Of a stretch of DNA of 64,000 bases, positions 1-12,000 are shown one piece after another. The notes beneath the pieces were generated by a model, which saw nothing but the letters and a program-made list of their open reading frames with translations, had not been told where the DNA came from and ran no database searches. A program made the position numbers and the translations under genes. The stretch is from Amoebophrya sp. A120. Lineage: Eukaryota; Sar; Dinophyceae; Syndiniales; Amoebophryaceae. Position 1 is the first letter of the stretch. Every line of letters begins with the position of its first letter. The stretch is taken from positions 10,001,546 to 10,065,545 of the forward strand of contig CAJINV010000004.1 of assembly GCA_905178155.1 (NCBI GenBank), read 5' to 3'.

Positions 1-15
1 CTTTTGCATTTCATA
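1..15. mobile_element. 3' end of a family A-like introner
   Basis: The window opens with CTTTTGCATTTCATA, the usual right end of a family A element (compare 14318-14331). The upstream gene is therefore cut by the window edge inside an intron, and the coding frame starts directly after it. Confidence 0.7.
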
Positions 16-3000
16 TTCCGGTGGAAACAACAAAAATATTAAAACAAATAGCAGCAGCAGGAACAGGAACAAAGAGCCGCCCACATCCAAATCCAAGTCC
101 CCGAAAGCACGCCCAGCCGCGCCGCCCGACACCTGGGGCCCGGTGCGCAGTCGCGTTTCGGGCAGGATGGGGAGCAAGGAGCGGGTCGGTCTGCGGGATC
201 GTGATCGAGGACCACGTGATGCAGGTCCGCCAACTGCTTTGACGTCGCGGGGTGCAGCTGCCGGAAGACGGCGATCGCGCTCGCGGTCCAGGGGCGACCG
301 GAATGTTGACACGAGACGGAGTAGAAACTACCTTTCGACGCGGCCTGCAGAGGTTCCTAGAAGAGGAGGTCCAGCACGTGGTCCACCTGAGCGGACGACC
401 AGGACCAGCCGCGAGCGGGGGAGAAATAAAGACTCCGGTCGCGGAGCTGCTCCACCGCCGGCGAAGAATGCCCCGCGGAGGTCGAGGTCCCGGTCGAAGA
501 GAGGGCGGGATGGCCAAAATGGCCAAGATGACCGTCGTGATGAACCACGACGCGCAGCAGGTGGAACGGAAAAAAGAGACCCGGCCAAAAAGAAAGACCT
601 ACCGGAGATAGAAAGACCGGGTACAACAACGACCGTCGACGGACGGAGGAAGGGAGGGAGAAAGAGGAGCTCCAGTTCCGAGCAACGGGCAGTGAATAAA
701 GTTAAAGACTCCCGGAAGCAGGACGAGAATAAAGTTGTGAGGAACCGTGGTAAAGGTGAACAAGAGCCACCGCTCTCTCCTCCTCGCCGACCAGATACAA
801 CAACACGAGCTGGCGACCACCTATCCTTTGCAAAAGTACCGTACAACTCGTATAAATGCAAGTCTTGCATTACAAATATTTTTCTTAAAGTAAATCAGCA
901 TGACAAATTTCATTTCTACTCATGCTGAGAAAATTTGAATTTCTAATGCTTTTCAACGAGTACGATACTTTTGCAGTTCATACCACCGGGACGAGCAGCG
1001 CAAAACCCAGAAGGAAGCTACCCGACGACAAGTCGTGTCGTCTCGCGATCGGGCACAACAAACTCGAGGCAAACAAGACAGCAAGCGGGATATAATTACT
1101 GGGCGAAATAAGCCTGATGGTGTGCAACGGGACGAACGCGCCAGGACGGAAAAAGATAGAGGCAAGGAGAAGGGCACAATCGAAAGAGCAAGTGGGCGAG
1201 TAGATCACGGAGCAGAAGATGTTGTCAGGCGTGCTGCCCGGTCCCGTAGTCCCATTTCCCGTCGTGATGTTGCAAAAGGGAAAGACACCAGAGCATCTCA
1301 GCGTCGACGTGCAGATGATGAAAACAACAACAACAAGGCTCGTGTTGACAACAAGACAGCCACGACTGAAAATGAAAATCGAGATCCACCGCAGCGAAAT
1401 AGAAGAAGCCCAGTGAAACCATCACCAGAGGAGGAACAACTTGACAACAAGAAAAACTATGAATTGCAAAAGTATCGTACTCGTATACATGCATTACAAA
1501 TTTCCTCAGCATGAGAAATAAAATTTGTAAATGCTGATTTACTCTAAGAAAAAGATTTGTGATGCATGACTGCAATTACTACGAGTACGATACTTTTGCG
1601 CAGGATAAAAACAAAACCACTACGACCGGGAGCCGTCGCATGGACGACAAGATCGCTGCGAAAATTGCGATATGCATTGCAAAAGTATCGTACTCGTAGT
1701 TGTAATTGCAGTCATGCATCATGACAAATCTGGTTCCTTAGCTCATTCAGAATAGCAAATTCCATTTTGCCTTCTGGCAAAATTTGTAATGCTATCTCTA
1801 CTAGTACGATAGTTTTGCAATGCAAATGCGACCAAGAAGCAGCAAGAGAGCAGCTCTTCCTCAGATGAATCGTCGTCGTCGGACTCGGAGGATAATTCCT
1901 CATATCCACAGAAAAAAAACCATCCACATCAAATTTGTCATGCCAAACACGCATAAAGTCCACTATTTGTCATGCAAAAAATGGATGGGGGTGCGATGGA
2001 TGTTTTTTCGTGGATTCCCTAAGCTCCTCCTCTCCAAGCGCACGGAGGACCAAGCAGAAGAAAGAACCAGCTAGCGTAGACGAGCAGAACGGGAACAAGA
2101 AGGATGCCAAGATGAGGGCCGCTGACGGGTCAGCGAGGAACAACAACAGTAGAAACAACAGGGAACAACGGCAAGTTGCTGGTGCAAAGACGACTGTCCG
2201 GCGCGAGAATTTATCCGAAAATAAGCCAAGACCGAGAAAAGACGAAACGCGAGAGGACGAAAACAATGCTCTTTACAGCCGAGGACGTCGTGGTCGACGT
2301 TCCAGCAGCCGTGACCGCAAGAACACAAGAAATAAAGTTCTTGCGCCGACGTCCTCTCTGCAAATCAAGGCGAATCATGATGATCCACCGCGCGAGGAGG
2401 TGGGTGACGCACCACGTCAAAACGACACCGTTCTTAACCAGCAGAATATCAAGAAGGCCGACCTTCGACGTCCACGCCGAAGTAGGAATCAGTCACGCTC
2501 CCGCAGCCGCGAGCGACAAAGCGACAAGGTTGATGTTGTGCTAGCGAAAAGGACAACAACTGCTGGAGCTACGATTAGCCTGAAACCAGCTGCAGCTGCG
2601 GGAAAAGACGAGGTCGTCCATCAGCAGCGCCGGAGAATTTCGAATTCTAGGGCTCGGAGGAGCGTGGATTGGCGTTTCGCGGAGGAGGATCATGCTAGTA
2701 ACAGGATAGTTGTAGCAGGGGACGACGATCGCAGGAACTACAACCGCAGAACAAGTGACAGGGAAGTAGAGCGTGCAGGACTCCAACATGTCGAATTGAA
2801 AAGACCTGGCTCCACTACCGGAGCCGTTGATCTTCGAAAGAAGAATCCAACAACACAACTGATTTCAAAACGGGAGGAACTACAACTACGTCGAGATGAT
2901 GGTCACGAGTCTGTGATCGTGCTCCGCTCGAAAAAAAGTGCGGAAAGGGACCCCATCTCCACGAAAAAAAATGCAGGAAAGTTAGTTCCTGCAAGCAGTG

Positions 3001-3725
3001 CGAGTGCGGCTGTGGTCCTCCTCCCCCGGAGTAAATCCAATCCCCCGCCAAGCCCGAGCTTGTTCAATAGTCGTGGTGATTTTGATCCCCCGTCAAGGAC
3101 ACCAGCAGCTAAGATAAAGAAGCCGAAGCTGGTTGCGCGGAAAGATGTTGCTGCGGTGCGGGAGAATGAAACTGAGAGCAGAAACAAACCATCGCTGATT
3201 CTAAAGCAATGGTCGAAGGACTCGCGCGACTGGGAAGAAAATGAGTGGCAGAAGCCGGATAGCCCTCGAGGTGGCCCACGGCAGAAGCCTGACCACAGTC
3301 TTGATGCTGTTCCACCACCCGGAGAGCAGCTTTTTTCTGTGAAAATTAGCAATATCACGCAGCATGTCACCGACTTCGGGATCGAGCGGGTGTTTTCCCA
3401 GTTTGGGAAGGTCAGAGACGTTTACATCCCGAAGGTTTTCAAAACGGGCCGGAACAAATCCTTCGCGTTTGTCCGCTTTGCAAAGAAGAAAGAGGCGGAG
3501 AAAGCGGTGCGACAAACCGGGACCGTGGTGTTGGACAATGTGAAAGTGGATCTCTGTGTCGCGAAATTCGGCAGGCAGGATGGGACGGTGAACGATGTAG
3601 TTCCAGGCGAAGAGTACGACTATGGTGCAGGAGCTCCCCCAGAATCCTGGCAGCAGCAGGAAGGGTATTGGGAGGACGAGGATTGGGACGATGATGAAAT
3701 GGAGTACTCCCAGATACTTAATTAG
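16..3725 (+). CDS. RS-rich RNA-binding protein with C-terminal RRM (5' end missing)
   Basis: Partial gene whose first exons lie upstream. Exons: <16-821, 988-1457, 1613-1670, 1832-1899, 2019-3725; they join in one frame to 1,035 visible residues ending in TAA. Most of the protein is arginine/serine and charged low-complexity sequence (RRSRSRSR, RSRSRSKRGR, SRSRSRERQ), typical of splicing-factor RS domains. At about residues 905-990 lies one RRM: the RNP2-like strand is FSVKISNIT and the RNP1-like octamer is KSFAFVRF, followed by an acidic tail rich in E, D, W and Y. The family role is RNA binding in splicing or mRNP assembly, presumably nuclear; the exact orthologue is not recognised. Four introners interrupt the RS region and none interrupts the RRM. 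Confidence is high that this is a gene and that the RRM is real, moderate for a splicing role. Confidence 0.85.
822..982. mobile_element. Introner, family A
   Basis: 161 bp, TATCC...TTCATA, with direct repeat CCACC at 817-821 and 983-987. Joining gives the frame ...GDHRDEQRKTQ... Confidence 0.9.
1458..1607. mobile_element. Introner, family A
   Basis: 150 bp, TATGAATTGC...GCGCAGGATA, with direct repeat AAAAC at 1453-1457 and 1608-1612. Joined reading DNKKNKTTTTG. Confidence 0.92.
1671..1826. mobile_element. Introner, family A
   Basis: 156 bp, TATGCATTGC...GCAATGCAAA; the usual CATA end has drifted to CAAA. Direct repeat TGCGA at 1666-1670 and 1827-1831. Joined reading AKIATKKQQESSSS. Confidence 0.88.
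1900..2013. mobile_element. Smallest introner, family K
   Basis: 114 bp with an inverted pair: CCACAGAAAAAAAACCATCCA on the left against TGGATGTTTTTTCGTGG on the right. Direct repeat ATTCC at 1895-1899 and 2014-2018. Joined reading EDNSLSSSSPS keeps the serine-rich run. No other copy of these arms was seen in the window. Confidence 0.8.
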
Positions 3726-4546
3726 CGGCCCTTTCATAAGTCCGGACATTTCACTCCTTGCCACATACCAAAGATTTTAAATATATAAATCGGAACGTGT
3801 CCAGGAGCTGCGTCTGCAGCTACTCGCTCTTGTGCAGCAGGCGCGCTTCCTTTAGTTCCGTACAACAAAAGAAGCAAGAGGCTTGTTCACAAGGAGCCTA
3901 CGCTTTATCAGTGGCGTAGGCTTCTGAAGCAGCTTGCACAGGGAAATAACGCGACAGAAGAAGTAGAAACAGCCAGCCAAAAAAAGCTCTCGACAGCTTG
4001 GAAACTTTAGTCCCCGTCGGCTGCCACCCAATGCAGTGCGCCGGGCGGCTTTGGTGTTTGTGTTTCCGTATAATAAACCACGCAAGTGTGTTGCGCATTT
4101 GCGACGCCTGTTCCTTTGTCTATCGGCGCCGCATCTGCAACACCTTGCACAGTGTAGGCATCAGGAATACACAAACACGCCAAAACAAGAAGACTGATAG
4201 TCCGCACATTTCTACAGGCTGTTACTGTGTAGGCGCGCGCAGTGTAGTAAGTAAGCGGGCAGCTCTCGTTCTGGACCTGGATGCGCCACGCTGCGCTGTA
4301 CTGACTCACTACTCAGGTGAGCGCTTCGGAGTGTTACGCGGGGACCGCTGCTCTGCGGGGGGACTGCTGGATGGAAGCCTAGGAGAAAAATTTGCGCGGG
4401 GAGTATTGGGGCATGAATTTCGAGTAAGCAGCCCTCTGAAACGCACCAAAGCAGTGCGCGCGTACCTAAACGTAGAAAATAGGTGGACAAGCAGCGTAGA
4501 TAGGTTGCAATGCTCGGGGGCTCGCTGGATATATTGGCACTGTAGG
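3726..4546. other. Intergenic stretch, no gene seen
   Basis: Lies between the RRM gene stop and the hairpin repeats. Open frames exist on both strands but lack recognisable domains, and they run into the repeats. No RNA gene recognised. Confidence 0.5.
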
Positions 4547-4775
4547 CAAAATAAAAAAAGCCCGGGTAGGAAAAATGCATTTTGCGTTTTTTCCTACCCG
4601 GGGTTTTTATTTTCAAAACCCCGGGTAGGAAATATTTATCCGCTGCTCTGCACGTCTGTGAGGGTGATAACAGCTGATAAATATTTCCTACCCGGGGTTT
4701 TGAAAATAAAAACCCCGGGTAGAAAAAGTTCAAAACTCATATTTCCTACCCGGGCTTTTTATTTTCAAAACCTCG
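4547..4775. repeat. CCCGGGTAGG hairpin cluster
   Basis: Several copies of CCCGGGTAGGAAA and its complement face each other. One hairpin spans 4561-4602. A second inverted pair spans about 4616-4704, with arms AACCCCGGGTAGGAAATATT and a loop of about 35 bases. A further copy of the motif lies at 5111-5140, inside the neighbouring tandem repeat. Confidence 0.85.
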
Positions 4776-5440
4776 TATAGCCCCTCCGAAATCTGGGCGG
4801 CGCGGCAGCGCCGCGAAAATTTTTTTTTTGGATCGTGGAGAGCTACGTGAGGTTTTGAAAACCAAAACCTCGTATAGCCCCCTCGAAATTTGGGCGGCGC
4901 GGCAGCGCCGCGAAGATTTTTTTTTTTGTTCGCGGAGGGCTATGTAAGGTTTTGAAAACCAAAACCTCGTATTGCCTCCTCGAAATTTGGGCGGCGCGGC
5001 AGCGCCGCGAAGAATTTTTTTTTGGTTCGCGCATAGCTATGTGAGGTTTTGAAAATCAAAACCTCGTATAGCCCCCTCGAAATTTGGGCGGCGTAGCAGC
5101 GCCACGAAAAGTATATTTCCTACCCGGGCTTTTTATTTTCAAAACCTCGCATAGCCCCTTCAAAATCTGGGCGGCGCGGCAGCGCCGCGAATATTTTTTT
5201 TGGTTCGCGGATGGCTATGTGAGGTTTTGAAAGCCAAAACCTCGCATAGCCCCCTCAAAATTTGGGCGGCGCGGCAGCGCCGTGAAGAAAGTTTTTTGGT
5301 TCGCGGAGGGCTATGTAAGGTTTTGGAAACCAAAACCTTGGATACCCCCCTCAAAATTTGGGCGGCGCGGCAGCGCCACGAAGAAGTTTTCTTGTTTTGG
5401 TTCGCGGAGGGCTATGTCAGGTTCCGAAAACCAAAACCCC
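4761..5440. repeat. ~97-bp tandem repeat, about seven copies
   Basis: Units begin AAAACCTCGTATAGCCC near 4768, 4864, 4963, 5059, 5139, 5237 and 5331. Each carries the small palindrome GGCGCGGCAGCGCC, a T-run and a TTCGCGGAGGGCTATG segment. The fourth-to-fifth spacing is shorter because the CCCGGGTAGG motif has recombined into it. Short minus-strand frames here are repeat shadows. Confidence 0.85.
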
Positions 5441-5632
5441 TTTTAGGGCTCAGGGGGTCGCATCGGGTAAGTCGCGCCAACGTGCGGGCGCAGGGGCTGC
5501 AGCGCTGCATTTGGTTTCTACCGTGACCGTCAGTGGTGTGGGCCAGAATGTGAAAAGTCATTTGACCTATGACCCTTATGCAAGGGCCGCTAATTACGTC
5601 ATACAGAGTACGCTGACTGGGACGAATCGGAG
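5441..5632. other. Leader region of the small gene
   Basis: Holds a good donor-like GTAAGT at 5470-5475 and an acceptor-like CATACAG ending near 5606, just before the chosen ATG at 5633. It could be a leader intron or a trans-splice acceptor; the sequence alone does not decide. Confidence 0.35.
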
Positions 5633-6445
5633 ATGCGCCGGTGGAGGACTCGGACACGGAGGGATATCCAAAGCAAAAGTATCGTTACTAAGTACAAACT
5701 GCATCAGAAATTTCATTCCCAACCAGAGCAAAAACGCAACTCGTCATGCTAGTTCAGGTAGAAGTAGCTTTTAGCTTAGGACTGTCATGCGTAAGTGCAA
5801 TTACTACGACTACGATCGATGCTTTTGCAATGCATAATTGAACGCAGGGAACGAAAGGCCTTGAGGGAACAGACGGAAAGTGAGGAAGTATGGGGCACAA
5901 AGAACAAGAAATCGAAGCCGCTGAAGAACAACGCCGCGCAGCGGAATAATAAAAAAGGAGCGCGGAATAACATTCCCCCGGGCGCGCAGACATGCATTGC
6001 AAAAGTATCGTACTCGTACAGCAGTCATGCATTACAAATCTTTTTCTTTAGGTAGATTCGCACTATAAATTTTATTTCTCATGCTGAGGAAATTTGTAAT
6101 GCATTCATACGAGTGCGAGACTTTTGCAGTTCATAGCAGAATTACAGTGACAATGAGGAATTTGCGGAGGAGCAGGTGAAGCGCGAGAGGAGGGAGAAAA
6201 GGTTTGGCGCGCCGGGTGCTGCTGTTGTGGATATAACAGCGAAATATGTTGGACGAAACACCAATCGTCCTCCCGCCGCGTCGTCCTCTTCCGGGAGTCG
6301 GGGTGAGAACCAGAATTACAGTCGGGAAGATGAGATGAATCCACAGCAGTCAATCCCGTCACACGATGAGAATGACGAGGACGAAGGGTTTATTTCAAAC
6401 TTCGATGACCACCTGCCTCCAAGCGATCTACCGCTTGCCTACTAG
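5633..6445 (+). CDS. Small charged protein of unknown function
   Basis: Three exons (5633-5664, 5842-5990, 6141-6445) join in one frame to 161 residues ending LPPSDLPLAY-stop. I chose ATG 5633 because an in-frame stop lies at 5591 and an acceptor-like AG lies between. The N-terminal two thirds are basic and coil-like (RRERKALREQ, EEQVKRERREKR). The C-terminus is acidic (DENDEDEGFISNFDDH). No catalytic motif or known domain is recognised. Two family A introners split it, as in its neighbours, which supports a real gene. It may be nuclear by composition, but that is a guess. The first exon could lie further upstream if the GTAAGT near 5470 is used. Confidence 0.6.
5665..5836. mobile_element. 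Introner, family A (degraded ends)
   Basis: 172 bp, TATCCAAAGCAAAAG...TTTTGCAATGCATA. The flanking repeat has decayed (left AGGGA, right ATTGA), but removing it joins TRTRR to ERRERKALREQ in frame. Confidence 0.75.
5991..6135. mobile_element. Introner, family A
   Basis: 145 bp, CATGCATTGC...GCAGTTCATA, with direct repeat GCAGA at 5986-5990 and 6136-6140. Joined reading GAQNYSDNEEF. Confidence 0.9.
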
Positions 6446-7402
6446 AAGGAACAAGTATTCGCTCGTATGAATAAGAATCAGAATGTACATACTAGTACAA
6501 CTAGCGATTTGAAGATGTGAAAAACTTCCTAGCGACACGGCCTTACAACTTCATCAGGAACCGAACGACAAGCACGTGCTCGAACATGTGTTGGAATTTG
6601 ATTTGCAACAACCAAACAAAAAGGGCGCCCGCATCTGTAAAACGCGTATTTGGTAGTTTTGAAAAAATCACATCCAGAAGCTGCGAGGGCAAACTCGCTT
6701 GCAGCGGTGTTTTGCTGCAGTCACGTTTTTTGTTCGTGTCTTGAAGTCCATGAGATACCGTCTCACATTTTTGAACGCAATATGAAAAAGTCAATGCGTT
6801 AATGGTACTTCTTACGGTCCATGGTTGGTGTGCTGCATCGGCACCGAGACAGAATAGTTTTGTCAAAAACGAAGATCCATCTGGCACATCAAGCCGTGTT
6901 GAACGTGAAGTAGAGGTCAACATTTCGAGCTGATCCTGGTCCTCCGTGGCACAACCTCCTGTGCCTAAAGATGCTCCGCCTGCACCTTTTTGCTTTGCGG
7001 TGCTACTGCTGAAGAACATAATTTCGTTGAATTTTTGCAGCAAACTCTCGAACTTTTCGATTTTTTTTTTGCGGCGTACATAGCACGCCGACCGGTAGTA
7101 CTACTACAAAAAGGGATGAATAACTTATGCCCGAAGAGGCTTAGCATAGTCCATCCCTCGCACTGCTGTTGCGTCAGCAGATGCGGCGACAGGCGTGGCG
7201 TTCGCGGGGACCTCATGGCGAGGCTAGTTAGTTTTGCATGGCGGTCTGCGTGACTGCATCGCCGTGGCCGCCACCATAGGCCTGCTCGTGTAGTACATTC
7301 CGCGTAGCGCCCACCTTCGACGACCTACAAATATTCGTAGCGCGGAAGCCCACTGTGCGGATCAGTGGCACTAGTAGCGCCTTAGACACCTCGGCCAAAA
7401 AA
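6446..7402. other. Stretch without a supported gene
   Basis: A 166-codon minus-strand frame (6543-7043) and shorter plus-strand frames occur, but none shows a known motif or introner-bounded exons. Nothing else recognised. Confidence 0.4.
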
Positions 7403-8241
7403 NNNNNNNNNNNNNNNNNNNNNNNNNNNNNNNNNNNNNNNNNNNNNNNNNNNNNNNNNNNNNNNNNNNNNNNNNNNNNNNNNNNNNNNNNNNNNNNNNN
7501 NNNNNNNNNNNNNNNNNNNNNNNNNNNNNNNNNNNNNNNNNNNNNNNNNNNNNNNNNNNNNNNNNNNNNNNNNNNNNNNNNNNNNNNNNNNNNNNNNNNN
7601 NNNNNNNNNNNNNNNNNNNNNNNNNNNNNNNNNNNNNNNNNNNNNNNNNNNNNNNNNNNNNNNNNNNNNNNNNNNNNNNNNNNNNNNNNNNNNNNNNNNN
7701 NNNNNNNNNNNNNNNNNNNNNNNNNNNNNNNNNNNNNNNNNNNNNNNNNNNNNNNNNNNNNNNNNNNNNNNNNNNNNNNNNNNNNNNNNNNNNNNNNNNN
7801 NNNNNNNNNNNNNNNNNNNNNNNNNNNNNNNNNNNNNNNNNNNNNNNNNNNNNNNNNNNNNNNNNNNNNNNNNNNNNNNNNNNNNNNNNNNNNNNNNNNN
7901 NNNNNNNNNNNNNNNNNNNNNNNNNNNNNNNNNNNNNNNNNNNNNNNNNNNNNNNNNNNNNNNNNNNNNNNNNNNNNNNNNNNNNNNNNNNNNNNNNNNN
8001 NNNNNNNNNNNNNNNNNNNNNNNNNNNNNNNNNNNNNNNNNNNNNNNNNNNNNNNNNNNNNNNNNNNNNNNNNNNNNNNNNNNNNNNNNNNNNNNNNNNN
8101 NNNNNNNNNNNNNNNNNNNNNNNNNNNNNNNNNNNNNNNNNNNNNNNNNNNNNNNNNNNNNNNNNNNNNNNNNNNNNNNNNNNNNNNNNNNNNNNNNNNN
8201 NNNNNNNNNNNNNNNNNNNNNNNNNNNNNNNNNNNNNNNNN
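7403..8241. other. Assembly gap (839 N)
   Basis: Run of undetermined bases. Frames that cross it are meaningless. Confidence 0.99.
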
Positions 8242-9049
8242 ACGCGCAAAGCCAATCCGCATGCTATGGGCCCGGTTTTTCTTCGCTTTTTGGGCGCCCC
8301 CCGTGGCACCCGGATCGGCCCCATAGCATCGGGGCTGGCTTTCGGAAAGGAATTTTGGAAATGTGCCAAAATTTGCGACGTTTCCCAAGTGGCCGCCATA
8401 CCGTGCGGCATAACGTTACTCACGGTGGTATGGCGGGCCCATAAAAAGCAAAGCCGCGGCCAAGGCTGCGGCCGGCAAAAAAACGCCCACGACCTCACTA
8501 CCCCCGCCCCGGCGGCTATATTTGGTGTTACGCATTCAGACAGTAGCATTTCCGGTCTGCTTTCTCTCTCTCTCTCTAGTACTGCAACAGCTTTTGGATT
8601 TGGCGACCACGAGGACGAGCATGATGAAGATCCCGGACGATTACATAATTTCATCCAGCAGCGATTTCGATTTAGTAATGTGCTATTCAAGAAGAAACAA
8701 ATTTTTACACTAAACTTCTATATCTACAACTACGTACTTGCTTATCGGTTGCCTAGTACCCGCCAAGCCTTTCTGCAGAAGTTGTTCCCGCACGTAGAGG
8801 TCCTCCTCTTTCTGCGATTCGGGATCCATCTTCAGGGTACTAGACGAGGACAACAGCTCCGACTGAATTTATTCATCAAATTTTTCAAATCATTTCTCTA
8901 CAACTGCGATCGAATATTAAGCGCTTCTCTTCAGAAATACTGACTCGAGTACAAGAATACTTCTAGCAGCTGTTTTATTTTGATTTTCGCCTGCTATGAA
9001 GTTGTCAAAAACAAAATAACCCCATTTTTAGTTTGACTTGCTCACCACC
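8242..9049. other. Upstream region of the giant gene
   Basis: Contains an imperfect hairpin near 8390-8437 (CCGCCATACCGTG facing CACGGTGGTATGGCGG) and a CT microsatellite near 8562-8578. The long plus frame to 8943 has no recognisable content. The promoter or leader acceptor for the gene at 9050 should lie here but cannot be placed. Confidence 0.4.
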
Positions 9050-12000
9050 ATGTCGGACCACGAGGAGGATTTTTTCAACCTCGGAGGCCCCACCGCCGGC
9101 CTCGATTTCGATTTGGATGCCGAGCTCGAAGCGGAGGCGAAAAAAGAGGAGGAAGACGAGAAGAAGCAGTTGAGGTTGCAACAAGAGCGACTGGAAGAGG
9201 AACGACGGCAAGACGAACAAGCGGCTGCGCGCGCTGCGGCGGAAGCGCAAGCGGCAGAGGAAGAAGAACAGCGAAAGCAAGCTGTTGAGCTTGAAGACGA
9301 CAACATTTTTCCGCCGGAAGAACAAGAAGTTCACGCAGCGGCTTCGGGAGAAGATGCTGGTGCTGCACCTCCTCCTTTGCCGGCGTCGTCTGCTGAAGAA
9401 GCTGATCAGGATCATGAGGGAGAACGAGATGCTCCCGGCCGTCCGTCTGTCAACTCCACGTCATTTAGCAAGGCGGGAAACAACAACAAAAGTAGGGTTT
9501 CTGTCCCGGGTTTTACCGCGTCGAAAGCGGCAGCTCCTTTCGCCACAAAGAGCTCGGCTCCGAGTTCGAAGGCGAAGCCGGGTGGTGCGGCTGCAGCTGC
9601 TGCTTCGGGTGAGGTACTAGATGGAAATAAGGCCAAGAAAACCTCTACAACCTCTAGCTCTGTCGTCCTGCGCCCCCGCGAGGGGGCCCCAGGAGGCGGA
9701 GTGAAGAGTCCAACCTCCGGTGGGGGTGCTGGAAAAGATAAACCAGATGCGATTGCAGGCTCCTCTTCTCGTCCTCTGGTACTGAAACCCAGGAAGGATG
9801 TGGAGAGAGAGGAGTCCTCTGGGATGTTAAAGCGAACGGTTTCCGAGCAGGACCAACCAACTCCGGCTTCATCCTCTGGAAGGCGACAGCCGCCACCGAA
9901 AGTGAAAGTTGACTTAAGACCGAAAAGTACAACTACGGGTCGGGATAGTGGTCGAGAACATGAAAGGGTAGAAAAAGATGAGAAAGCCTCACAAAGAACT
10001 GCTGGTGCCTCGTCAAAGGAGGAAAAAACTGCGCAACATGACCGTGATTCCGGGGAGGTCGTACAAGGAAATATTAAACAGGTGGATCTCCGCCCGCGGT
10101 ACCGCGAATCTGGGGAAATGAACGATAAAACCGGTAGAGTGGAATTGAAGCCCAATGCTGCGAAAAAGAAGGAAAAGGACCAACAGGACAAGATTACGAA
10201 AGCGTTGCTGGAGAAGAAAGAAATCGGTCCTCCGGTCAGAATGACCAGTGCCTATGGGTACGATACGAAAAAGGAATCAGCGAATCAGGACAATAAAGAC
10301 AAGGAGAGAAAGAAAGACAAAGAACTACGTGGTGTTGAGAATACTAAAAGTGCAGCAGCGACAACACAGTCATCCACTAAAAAGGTCATCGCTTCTGGTC
10401 TCCCGACGGTGTCCTCTGCAGCTTCTGCCGGTTTGATTCCAAACACGAAATTCCCAGATCCGCTCCCGAAAGCTTCGTCGTCGATGAAAGCTGCAGTGGG
10501 CAACAACCCATTCCGCAGCGCCAGCAGCTCTTCCGGAAGCGGCAGTGCAGCCGGGCCGGCGGACGAGAAATTTTACGAAGGTGGAGAAAGACGTTTGAAG
10601 AACCAAAAACATCCATCTCGAGAACAGGAAGGTCCTACGAAGCGAGGCGTCGACGACGAGGTTGCGCGAAATACGGCGAGGGCGCTGAAGTTAAAAACCA
10701 GTCGGGGAAGGGAGAAGGAGCAGCTCGCGTTTTCGACCGCGTTCAGCTCCGTCGTGATTCTGAAAGAGGACGAGGAAGAGTCCGGTCCGCTGGCCTCGTA
10801 CCCGTTCTTAGCAGGGGCGTCCGCGTCGTCTTCGGGTGGCGAGGAGAAGCATGTCCGGCCAGAAGATGGAGAACGAGAAGTAGAACACCGTCGTCGTACT
10901 CGGGACGATAGGGGTAAAAGCACCAGAACGAGGGATAAAGAAGAAAACAAGCTCACGAAGAAATTGGACAGTCCGCTGGAGGATCTGATACCCGGCGCTG
11001 GTAAGAGCGACAGTAGGGAAAAGCGCCGCGGCTCCCGCTCTTCCTCAAGAGTGCTGTCGCGTGAGCGCCGCAGGAGACGCTCTTCCTCCCGCCGCAGGTC
11101 GACTAGGCGGCGCCGGAGATCGTCTTCGCATAAGGAGAGGTCACGAGACCGCGGTGGGAGGGTCGGGAAGCGGGATGCTGACACCAAGGTTGACGATCCC
11201 AAAGTAAATAAAAATGCGGAGCTGAAGAAAGAGAAAACAGCCAAGAAAAGCAGGAGTCGCAGCAGAATCCGAGAACTACGGGATAATAGGGAAAGGAAGA
11301 GAAGCAGATCGCCGAAAGATGTGGGTAGAAGAAGCCCGTCGAAAAGGAAGGAAAATCAAGGGACCACCAGTTCTAAGTGGGACAGCAAGGAAAAGGTGAA
11401 AGAGTCAGCGACCGCTCAGCATCTGAACAGGGCACCGCCGGATTCTTCTTCGACTGCGGCTTATGAAAGTGCACAACTCCTCCTCCCCCTCATTTGTATT
11501 TGCTGAACAGCAATACAAGCGTCAGCAAGAATACAGGTTTTGCATGATAAATTTGGAGAGGATTGTAGTGCTGCTTGGGCTGCCAGAAGTTGTAATGCAA
11601 GCAGTGCCAAAAGCCAAGGCGTAAATTAGACATTTTGCATGACAAATGAGGGGGAAGGGGAGTTGTGCACTGTCATACGGCTGCAGTCGGTAGTTCTACA
11701 ACTTCCGCAAAGCAGCTCGAGAAGACGGCCTCTTCGAGATCTGTCGGAGAAGGAGGTGGAGTGGATGCTGCGATGAAAATGCAGGAGCAAGAGAAAAAGC
11801 AAAAGGCCGTGGCCGCGAAGGGGAACAAAAACAATCAGAAAGAGGAACAACAAAAATCAACTTCCAAAAAACTACCGGCGGCCCCCAGCCCCACAGAGAC
11901 TATCAAGAGCGCCGACCCATCGAAACCGGCGGAGCCGCCGAAACAGTGGCTTTCAGCAAAGCGAGAACCCACACCGAAAATAAAGCAACGCGACCCAAGT

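Noticed and set aside
3998-4780. 260-codon plus-strand frame
   Set aside because: Runs into the hairpin repeats and shows no conserved feature.
6543-7043. 166-codon minus-strand frame
   Set aside because: It would be the only minus-strand gene; no domain and no introner support.
8266-8943. 225-codon plus-strand frame after the assembly gap
   Set aside because: No recognisable motif, no introner-bounded exon structure, and it contains a CT microsatellite.
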